Of a DNA stretch of 64,000 nt, positions 7,923 through 14,011 are shown in pieces. Position 1 is the first letter of the stretch. Each line of letters starts with the position of its first letter. The position numbers and the translations under genes are program-made. The stretch spans positions 1 through 64,000 of the forward strand of contig CAYPWL010000015.1 in assembly GCA_964414425.1 (NCBI GenBank), given 5' to 3'. Below the pieces are notes generated by a model. It did no database searches. It was not told the DNA's origin and saw only the letters and a program-made list of their open reading frames with translations. The DNA comes from GYS-P2D sp964414425 (GTDB taxonomy: Bacteria; Bacteroidota; Bacteroidia; Chitinophagales; Saprospiraceae).

Positions 7923-9749
7923 ATGATCAAATCACCTATCCAGACGTACTTAGAAAATTTATTATCAGATTTTGCTAAAGACAATAGCGGAGAAGTAGCA
8001 TCCTATATACCAGCTCTATCACAGGCAGATCCACAGGCATTCGGCATATCGGTTGTGACAGTTGATGGTCACCAGTACCAAGTAGGTGATTCTACCGTAC
8101 CATTTAGCATTCAGTCGATATCTAAACCCTTTACCTATGGCATGGCACTTGAGGAACATGGCTTAGACTATGTGTTAGAGAAGGTAGGGGTTGAACCAAG
8201 TGGTGACGCTTTTAATTCGATCAGTCTCGACTCAAAAGGAACACCGATGAATCCAATGATTAATGCTGGAGCCATTGCTGCTGCAGGCATGATCTCTGGA
8301 AAAGATTTTGATAGTAAGGTGAAAAAACTTACAACGATTTATAGCCAATATGCTGGTAGAAAACTGGAGATCGATGAAGCTGTGTATGAGTCTGAAAGCG
8401 CAACAGGTCATCGCAACAGAGCAATCGGTTACATGCTGAGGAACTTCGACATCTTAGATCAAGACCCTCATGAGACTTTGGAGCTATACTTCAAACAGTG
8501 CTCTATAAATATCAACTGTAATGATCTGGCTCAGATGGCAGCAACGCTAGCAAACAACGGGGTAAACCCAATTACGGGCAAGCGTGCATTAGATCCTCAG
8601 TATATCGAAAAAGTTCTAAGTGTGATGTCTACCTGTGGGATGTACGATTATGCAGGTGGGTGGATTTATGATATCGGTCTACCCGCTAAGAGTGGTGTGT
8701 CAGGTGGTATCATGGCTGTATTACCAGGACAGTTTGGTATTGCTATCTATTCTCCCCTTTTAGATGCCCGAGGAAATAGTGTGCGAGGAATCAAAGTGTG
8801 CGAGAGGATCTCAGATGATTTTAAGCTCCATATCTTCGATGTTGGCCGCAAGTCAACATTTGCGATTAGAGCGGCTTATGATGGGCTTTGCGGAGAATCT
8901 CATAGAATATACTGCGTCAAAGATGAGCGAATCTTAAACTCGTGCGCTCAGAGAATAAAAATATGGGAACTGCATGGCGCCATCATTTTTGGTTCTATAG
9001 AGTATGTGATCAATGAGGTAATATCAAACCAAGAGGAGTTGGACTATTGTGTCCTGGATCTTAAGCATGTGCTATCCATTAATAGTGCCGCTACCAAGTT
9101 ATTAGTCAATCTCGTCAGTGAATTTAAGGAGGCGAAAAAGCAGTTCTTATTTTCTAATATGTCGCACCTGACCAACTTAGAAGCAGCTTTGAGAAGTCAC
9201 GATTTTGATGCAGATACGTATGTCTTCTCTAACAGGTTAGAGGCACAAGAATGGTGCGAAAGACAGATCCTCCAAGATCAATCAGATTACAAGAGTGTTG
9301 ATCATCGGGATGTAGATTTAACCGAACAGCTGTTGTGTGATAAGATGACTGACCGACAGTTAGAAGCTTTGAGAGGAGTTCTGGTTAAAGAGAATTTTAA
9401 AAAAGGAAAAACCATCTTTAATGAAGGTGATAAAGCCAATTCTCTTTATTTCTTGCAATCAGGAGACGTGAGTATCCAATTAAAAAATCGGCTCGGCAAA
9501 AATTTAAAAGTTGCTACCCTATCAGCAGGGACGACCTTTGGTGAAATGGCTTTAATAGAACGGGCCAAAAGAGCGGCTTCCATTGTATGTGAATCCGACG
9601 TGAGTTGCCTTAGGTTAGACTTTAAGCATTTAGATAATCACACGGTTGAGTATTCCTCAACTATACACATGCGGTTAATATTGAATTTAGCACGGATTAT
9701 GTCATACAGACTCAGACGAGCAAATGATACCATCAGAGCCTTCGACTAA
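7923..9749 (+). CDS. glsA: Glutaminase A fused to STAS and cyclic-nucleotide-binding domains
   Basis: Residues 1 to about 310 are a serine-type glutaminase, which hydrolyses L-glutamine to glutamate and ammonia. The beta-lactamase-like catalytic pair is seen in SISK (Ser65, Lys68), with the substrate motif N-P-M-I-N-A-G-A-I and G-V-S-G-G near 257. Residues about 340-450 look like a STAS (anti-sigma antagonist-like) domain (L-D-L-K-H-V-L-S-I-N-S-A-A). Residues about 480-605 form a cNMP-binding fold with F-x-K-G-x-x-I-F-x-E-G-D and the phosphate cassette F-G-E-M-A-L-I-E-R-A-K-R-A-A-S. At 608 residues it is about twice the length of a bare glutaminase. The architecture implies allosteric control by a nucleotide, which is inference. 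A purine-rich GAGGAG lies 9 nt before the ATG. Confidence 0.93.
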   Translation: MIKSPIQTYLENLLSDFAKDNSGEVASYIPALSQADPQAFGISVVTVDGHQYQVGDSTVPFSIQSISKPFTYGMALEEHGLDYVLEKVGVEPSGDAFNSISLDSKGTPMNPMINAGAIAAAGMISGKDFDSKVKKLTTIYSQYAGRKLEIDEAVYESESATGHRNRAIGYMLRNFDILDQDPHETLELYFKQCSININCNDLAQMAATLANNGVNPITGKRALDPQYIEKVLSVMSTCGMYDYAGGWIYDIGLPAKSGVSGGIMAVLPGQFGIAIYSPLLDARGNSVRGIKVCERISDDFKLHIFDVGRKSTFAIRAAYDGLCGESHRIYCVKDERILNSCAQRIKIWELHGAIIFGSIEYVINEVISNQEELDYCVLDLKHVLSINSAATKLLVNLVSEFKEAKKQFLFSNMSHLTNLEAALRSHDFDADTYVFSNRLEAQEWCERQILQDQSDYKSVDHRDVDLTEQLLCDKMTDRQLEALRGVLVKENFKKGKTIFNEGDKANSLYFLQSGDVSIQLKNRLGKNLKVATLSAGTTFGEMALIERAKRAASIVCESDVSCLRLDFKHLDNHTVEYSSTIHMRLILNLARIMSYRLRRANDTIRAFD

Positions 9750-9782
9750 ACTGTTATAAAGCACAACTACTTCTCTTATGTC

Positions 9783-9802
9783 TCACAAGATCATACTTGT
9801 GA
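9783..9802. terminator. Weak hairpin between convergent genes
   Basis: A 7-bp perfect stem (TCACAAG / CTTGTGA) with a 6-nt loop sits between the convergent glutaminase and DUF4920 genes. It has no T-run, so a role as a bidirectional terminator is only suggested by position. Confidence 0.3.
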
Positions 9803-9834
9803 TTCGATTAGCAGCATATAAGGTTATGATCTAT

Positions 9835-10308
9835 TTACTCATAGATAATCACCCCATCAGCCATCATCTTAAGTTCCATCTTGGGCTCCGTAATCGCAGC
9901 AATCTCTTCTGCCGTAGCACCTCCGTCTTCAGCATAATGTCTTAATTCATCTATAGACGTAACAGTATTACTTAGGACTCCAGATACAACGACATCCTTA
10001 CCTGAGGCATCCAGTGGCATGAAGAAGGCATAATCCTTAAACTTGATAAATACCGCTTCATCTGAGTCGTCTACGATGTTCATCCAGCAGCCTTTTGCTT
10101 GACACACGGACTCAATAGTTCCCTTGATCTTAACTGTCCTCTCTTCTCCTTTTTCGAATCCTGCAATACTTTCAGTGATGTCTGTTGCATTGGCTTCAGT
10201 GATCTTTTCGCCAAAATATAACTTGCCATCGGCTACCTCCGCTGGTACTGCTTCCTGCTTACAAGCTAAGGCCAAAAGTGCGATGAGGATATATAGAAAT
10301 TTTTTCAT
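9835..10308 (-). CDS. DUF4920 domain lipoprotein
   Basis: The protein begins M-K-K-F-L-Y-I-L and has a lipobox L-A-L-A-C, so it is probably a lipoprotein anchored to an envelope membrane. The mature part matches the DUF4920 family: F-G-E-x-I near the start, the conserved core K-G-T-I-E-S-V-C-Q-A-K-G-C-W-M-N with two cysteines, and F-I-K-F-K-D-Y-A-F-F. The fold is OB-like and the function is unknown; the C-x-x-x-x-C-W pair could bind metal or a thiol partner, which is speculation. I start at the ATG at 10308; the frame also opens at a TTG five codons upstream. It is divergent from rpsF. Confidence 0.82.
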   Translation of the reverse strand: MKKFLYILIALLALACKQEAVPAEVADGKLYFGEKITEANATDITESIAGFEKGEERTVKIKGTIESVCQAKGCWMNIVDDSDEAVFIKFKDYAFFMPLDASGKDVVVSGVLSNTVTSIDELRHYAEDGGATAEEIAAITEPKMELKMMADGVIIYE

Positions 10309-10376
10309 CTGTTTTTTATCCAAAAGTACGAGCTAATGCGTAGAGCATTACTATTTCTATTTGAATAGAAAATCCG

Positions 10377-10384
10377 TATTTTTG
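10377..10384 (+). promoter_or_regulatory. -7 element of rpsF promoter (TATTTTTG)
   Basis: TATTTTTG matches the Bacteroidota -7 consensus TAnnTTTG and is followed by CGCTCC. It lies 39 bp before the rpsF ATG. A partial -33 element (TTTC, 10354-10357) stands 19 nt upstream. Confidence 0.7.
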
Positions 10385-10423
10385 CGCTCCAATTTTTGGA
10401 AAAGTTCATAACATAATTTTTTA

Positions 10424-10879
10424 ATGAGACAATATGAAGTCACTTTCATCGTCGATCCCGTTCTGTCAGGCGATGAAATCAAATCGACAGCTAAGACTTA
10501 CGAAGACATGCTCAAAACTGAAGGAGCAAACATCGTAAACATAGATGATATGGGTCTTAGACAATTAGCCTACCCGATCAACAAAAGATCATCGGGTGTC
10601 TACTATGCAACAGAGTTTCAAGTAGAAAATGGCTCAATGATCACTAAGCTTGAATTAGCTCTTAGACGTGATGAGCGAATCATGAGATTCCTCACGGTCA
10701 AGTTAGACAAGTACGGTGTCAAGTACAACGAGGACAAGAGAAATGGATTAATCGGCAAAGTTCAAAAGCCAGAGAAAAAAGGATCCAAAAAAGACTCTCG
10801 CAAGTCCGAACCGAAAAAAGTTGTTAAACCTGCTCCTGCAGCTCCAGCGCCTGTAGTAGCCCAAAAAGAAGAAGAATAA
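10424..10879 (+). CDS. rpsF: 30S ribosomal protein S6
   Basis: bS6 binds the central domain of 16S rRNA together with bS18. The first about 95 residues are the S6 ferredoxin-like fold (M-R-Q-Y-E-V-T-F-I-V-D-P, then L-A-Y-P-I and R-R-D-E-R-I-M-R-F-L-T-V). A Lys/Ser and Ala/Pro-rich tail (about 105-151) is longer than in E. coli and typical of the phylum. The stop overlaps the rpsR start in TAATG (10877-10881), giving tight coupling of the two partner proteins. In Bacteroidota ribosomes bS6, bS18 and bS21 are reported to cover the anti-Shine-Dalgarno, consistent with the scarcity of SD sites in this window. Confidence 0.97.
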   Translation: MRQYEVTFIVDPVLSGDEIKSTAKTYEDMLKTEGANIVNIDDMGLRQLAYPINKRSSGVYYATEFQVENGSMITKLELALRRDERIMRFLTVKLDKYGVKYNEDKRNGLIGKVQKPEKKGSKKDSRKSEPKKVVKPAPAAPAPVVAQKEEE

Positions 10880-11145
10880 TGGCATCTAGAGACGACATTA
10901 AATTCTTAAGCAATCCTAATATTGGATCTAAGAAAAAGAAGTACTGTAGATTTAAGAAGTATGGTATCAAGCATATCGATTATAAGGATGCTGACTTCCT
11001 TCTACAATTTATCAACGAGCAGGGCAAGCTATTGCCTCGTCGTATTACTGGTAACTCTCTCAAGCACCAAAAGAGAGTAGCTATCGCTGTAAAAAGAGCA
11101 AGACACTTGGCAATCCTGCCTTATGTAGCTGACTTATTGAAATAA
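10879..11145 (+). CDS. rpsR: 30S ribosomal protein S18
   Basis: The 88-residue protein carries the S18 core: Y-C-R-F-K-K-Y-G-I-K-H-I-D-Y-K-D, P-R-R-I-T-G and the basic C-terminal K-R-A-R-H-L-A-I-L-P-Y-V. It pairs with bS6 on the platform of the small subunit. The start overlaps the rpsF stop by one base and the stop lies 20 bp before rplI, the standard rpsF-rpsR-rplI order. Confidence 0.97.
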   Translation: MASRDDIKFLSNPNIGSKKKKYCRFKKYGIKHIDYKDADFLLQFINEQGKLLPRRITGNSLKHQKRVAIAVKRARHLAILPYVADLLK

Positions 11146-11165
11146 CTTTAAAAACTTATAGAAGC

Positions 11166-11612
11166 ATGGAAGTTATTCTATTAAAAGACATGGGTACGCT
11201 CGGCGACAAGCATGAGGTAGTACAAGTAAAAAATGGTTATGGCAGAAACTACCTAATCCCAAAAGGATTAGCAGTGATCGCCAATGCACCAAATATGAAG
11301 AAGCTCGATGACATCGTATCGAAAGAAAAAGCATCTGAGGAAGCGAGAGTAGACGAATTCAAAGCGATGATGTCTAAACTCGATGGTAAGACGCTTAAGA
11401 TTGGTGTTAAAGCTGGTACAAGTGGGAAGATCTTCGGTAGCGTTACCGCTATACAGATCGTTAATGCCATCAAAGAGCAATTTGAAGTAGAAGTACCTCG
11501 TAAGAAGGTTACTCTCCCTGATGATATGAAGGAAGTGGGAACTTACACTGCAGAGATTGCTTTGCATGAGAGTGCAAAAGGTACAATGGAATTAGAATTA
11601 GTTAAGGAGTAG
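11166..11612 (+). CDS. rplI: 50S ribosomal protein L9
   Basis: bL9 extends from the base of the L1 stalk and helps hold the reading frame. The 148 residues begin with the diagnostic N-domain (M-E-V-I-L-L-K-D, then V-K-N-G-Y-G-R-N-Y-L-I-P-K). A long connecting helix with K/E-rich sequence and a C-terminal rRNA-binding domain (G-K-I-F-G-S-V-T) follow. It is last in its operon; a strong intrinsic terminator follows 28 bp after the stop. Confidence 0.97.
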   Translation: MEVILLKDMGTLGDKHEVVQVKNGYGRNYLIPKGLAVIANAPNMKKLDDIVSKEKASEEARVDEFKAMMSKLDGKTLKIGVKAGTSGKIFGSVTAIQIVNAIKEQFEVEVPRKKVTLPDDMKEVGTYTAEIALHESAKGTMELELVKE

Positions 11613-11640
11613 GTCTTACTTCTTAACAAGTGATATAGAA

Positions 11641-11673
11641 AGCGCAGTTATCGATGATGACTGCGCTTTTTTT
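11641..11673 (+). terminator. Intrinsic terminator of rpsF-rpsR-rplI
   Basis: A perfect 8-bp stem AGCGCAGT / ACTGCGCT with an 11-nt loop is followed by seven T residues. It sits just after rplI on the same strand. Confidence 0.92.
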
Positions 11674-11704
11674 GTTTGAGTTTACTAACTCACCACCATA
11701 TTTA

Positions 11705-11823
11705 TCATTTCGACGAAGGAGAAATCTTCTTACATAATAAGTGCTTGCCCTTGACTTTAGCACCAAAGCAATAACACACCTCCGACGTCAGAATATTTCT
11801 CAATCGTCCCTCATTCGAAATGA
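11705..11823. repeat. Intergenic inverted-repeat element (MITE-like)
   Basis: The 119-bp segment is bounded by exact 9-bp inverted ends TCATTTCGA / TCGAAATGA. Just inside each end is a second matching block (GAGAAATcTTCT on the left, GAGAAATaTTCT on the complement of the right). It has no reading frame. Sequences of the TCATTTCGA...AGAAAT type recur between genes in many Bacteroidota genomes, so a non-autonomous mobile or dispersed repeat is likely; copy number cannot be judged from one window. Confidence 0.55.
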
Positions 11824-11839
11824 CAAAGAGAACCAACCC

Positions 11840-12583
11840 TCAAAAACTACACTGATGCCCATTCACTTTCAGCCATTTCTCATGGCGCTTATAGTCGGGC
11901 ATCACTGACTTGACGATACTCCAATACTTCGGACTGTGATTGAGCTCCTTAAGATGAGCAAGCTCATGGACGAAGACATAGTCCTGCACTTCGAGCGGAG
12001 CGAAGAGGGTGCGAGTTGAGATATTGATATTGCCACTTGATGAGCAGCTACCCCAGTTGCTGGAGTTGTTCTTGAGTCTGATCTGCTTGATAGACTCTTG
12101 GAAGTGCTCTTGATTAATCGCATGAATCCGATCGGCAACTCTGGGCTGTTGATCCTGCCCGATCACCCTTGAGAGGAGGGTGTTGATCGTCTTGCTTTTA
12201 AGATGTTCCGCCTCAATTTGATCACTCATTTTAATGAGTATAACACCGGATTGCTGGAGCTTAGCAGAAGAGGTCTTTCTATCCTCAACGACAATCTCTA
12301 ATTCATATGTTTTATTGGGTAATAGGATCTGATCTGCCGAGTGATACTCTGTAACGACGAATCGTTGCTTAATCTCTGGATAATCTATGAACTGTTGAGC
12401 GATCCACTCCATCGCCCATGATTTATAGGACTCCTTGAGGATAGCTCCGCCTATCAGCGGCATTCTGAGGATAACCTTATCCTTATTGATAGAGATCCGA
12501 TTATTCTTACGCCACTCTTGTACTATACGGACAGGTATGTCAATATCATTGATGCGCCATACGGTATCCGTCCTCTTAGCCAT
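11840..12583 (-). CDS. YgjP/WLM-type M48-like metallopeptidase
   Basis: The 247-residue protein has the zinc site H-E-L-A-H (HEXXH) in V-F-V-H-E-L-A-H-L-K-E-L-N-H-S, followed by W-S-I-V and the C-terminal D-Y-K-R-H-E-K-W-L. This matches the YgjP (DUF45) family, soluble zinc-dependent hydrolases whose substrate is not known. The N-terminal part (I-P-V-R-I-V-Q-E-W-R-K-N) is also family-typical. Its start overlaps the end of serC by 8 bp, so the two are co-transcribed. Confidence 0.87.
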   Translation of the reverse strand: MAKRTDTVWRINDIDIPVRIVQEWRKNNRISINKDKVILRMPLIGGAILKESYKSWAMEWIAQQFIDYPEIKQRFVVTEYHSADQILLPNKTYELEIVVEDRKTSSAKLQQSGVILIKMSDQIEAEHLKSKTINTLLSRVIGQDQQPRVADRIHAINQEHFQESIKQIRLKNNSSNWGSCSSSGNINISTRTLFAPLEVQDYVFVHELAHLKELNHSPKYWSIVKSVMPDYKRHEKWLKVNGHQCSF

Positions 12584-13646
12584 GCTTGGCTTCGAATGCC
12601 TTAATTACTTCACAAAGTGTCTCCACACCTTCTCGTGGCATAGCATTATAGATTGATGCTCTAAATCCTCCTACTGAGCGGTGTCCCTTAATAGACATAC
12701 ATCCCGCCTCAGCAGCTGCATTGATAAATGACTGCTCCAAGTCTGTATTCTTAATTAAGAAAGTCGCATTCATATTAGAGCGATCGGCAGTGTCTACCGG
12801 ACTGTAGAAGATATCGCTATTGTCCAGAGTGCTATATAGAAGGTTTGCCTTATCCTCATTGACCTTTTGCATCGCAGCAACACCACCTTGCGCCTTAACC
12901 CATCTCATGGTTAGCATACTCACATAGATCGCAAATACTGGTGGTGTATTGAACATTGATGACTTGCCTATATGCGTATTGTAATCCAACATGGTTGGCA
13001 CTTCTCTACTTTGCTTATCCATCAGATCTTTGCTGAGGATCACAAGTGTCGTTCCCGCTGGTCCCATATTCTTTTGGGCTCCTGCGTAGATCATTCCATA
13101 GCGAGATACATCTACTGGCTTGCTAAAGATATTAGAAGACATATCAGCTATAAATGGAACTTTGGTATCAGGCAGACTGTGAAACTCCGTTCCGAAAATG
13201 GTATTGTTAGATGTGATGTGTACATATTTCAGATCATCTGCGATATCATATCCCTTGGGGATATAGTTGAAGTTCCGATCCTTTGAACTTGCGAGTGTAA
13301 GCGTCTCACCAAATCTCTTCGCCTCTTTAATCGCCTTAGTAGACCAGCTCCCTGTATCTACATAGCCCGCCTTCTCATTGTCACCAAGAAAATTCATTGA
13401 GGCCATAGCAAACTGTGTGCTCGCTCCTCCTTGTAAGAAAAGCACCTCGTAGCCCTCTGGAACTGATAATAACTCTTTTGCAAGCGATTGCGCCTCTTCC
13501 ATTACGGCGACAAACTCCTTAGAGCGGTGGGATATCTCTAAGATCGAAAATCCTATACCTCCAAAGTCAACTACAGCTTCCGCTGACTCAGCCATAACCT
13601 CTTTTGGCAAGATCGCAGGTCCTGCACTAAAATTGAATTTTTTCAT
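12576..13646 (-). CDS. serC: Phosphoserine aminotransferase
   Basis: This PLP enzyme converts 3-phosphohydroxypyruvate and glutamate to phosphoserine in serine synthesis. The 356 residues show the class V signature F-N-F-S-A-G-P-A-I-L-P, the H-R-S-K-E-F motif, G-A-S-T-Q-F-A-M near 75, and the PLP lysine in Y-A-G-A-Q-K-N-M-G-P-A-G near 190. The C-terminal G-H-R-S-V-G-G-F-R-A-S-I-Y-N-A substrate motif is present. It starts with an ATG 17 bp after a TAnnTTTG element. No serA or serB is adjacent; the only operon partner is the metallopeptidase gene it overlaps. Confidence 0.97.
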   Translation of the reverse strand: MKKFNFSAGPAILPKEVMAESAEAVVDFGGIGFSILEISHRSKEFVAVMEEAQSLAKELLSVPEGYEVLFLQGGASTQFAMASMNFLGDNEKAGYVDTGSWSTKAIKEAKRFGETLTLASSKDRNFNYIPKGYDIADDLKYVHITSNNTIFGTEFHSLPDTKVPFIADMSSNIFSKPVDVSRYGMIYAGAQKNMGPAGTTLVILSKDLMDKQSREVPTMLDYNTHIGKSSMFNTPPVFAIYVSMLTMRWVKAQGGVAAMQKVNEDKANLLYSTLDNSDIFYSPVDTADRSNMNATFLIKNTDLEQSFINAAAEAGCMSIKGHRSVGGFRASIYNAMPREGVETLCEVIKAFEAKHG

Positions 13647-13662
13647 GATGATAATTGAGTCG

Positions 13663-13670
13663 CAAAAATA
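13663..13670 (-). promoter_or_regulatory. -7 element of serC promoter (TATTTTTG)
   Basis: On the minus strand TATTTTTG followed by CGAC matches TAnnTTTG and lies 16 bp before the serC ATG, implying a very short 5' leader. No convincing -33 TTTG is visible. Confidence 0.65.
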
Positions 13671-14011
13671 GCCTTAATGTTAGAAAAGAACCTATTATGT
13701 TATTGACGGATCAATAGATTTTATGTCTGTCTATTTCACAAATCAGCAAATATTCTTCCTCAATGGGATCACCCTGAGCAGGTCAAAATATCACATCACA
13801 ATTATGTGATACTCCAGCAAAAATTGACCAGTAACATGACTATTTCTATCTCGCCCTAATATCAAGATGCCATTAGTTCATGTAACTTAGGGCGCAATGA
13901 GACAAGACGACAGATGATGAACACTTATCGCTGTCATTTTGACATTAATTTGGCTCATTTAAGGTATTGGCAATCTATTTGAACTCCTGTTTATCCAATA
14001 AGTAAAGAATT
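13671..14011. other. Divergent intergenic region serC/clpB
   Basis: No reading frame of note is present. It holds an inverted repeat CGCCCTAA (13852-13859) / TTAGGGCG (13887-13894), which could form a hairpin, and the clpB palindrome listed separately. The remainder is unremarkable AT-rich sequence. Confidence 0.6.
13932..13944 (+). promoter_or_regulatory. Palindromic operator-like site upstream of clpB
   Basis: TGTCATTTTGACA is a near-perfect 5+3+5 palindrome 67 bp before the clpB ATG, followed by AATTTGGCTCATTT. A degenerate -7 element (TCTATTTG) is seen nearer the gene. I recall similar TGTCA-type inverted repeats before chaperone genes in Bacteroidota, so a heat-shock control site is a reasonable inference. 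Confidence 0.5.
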
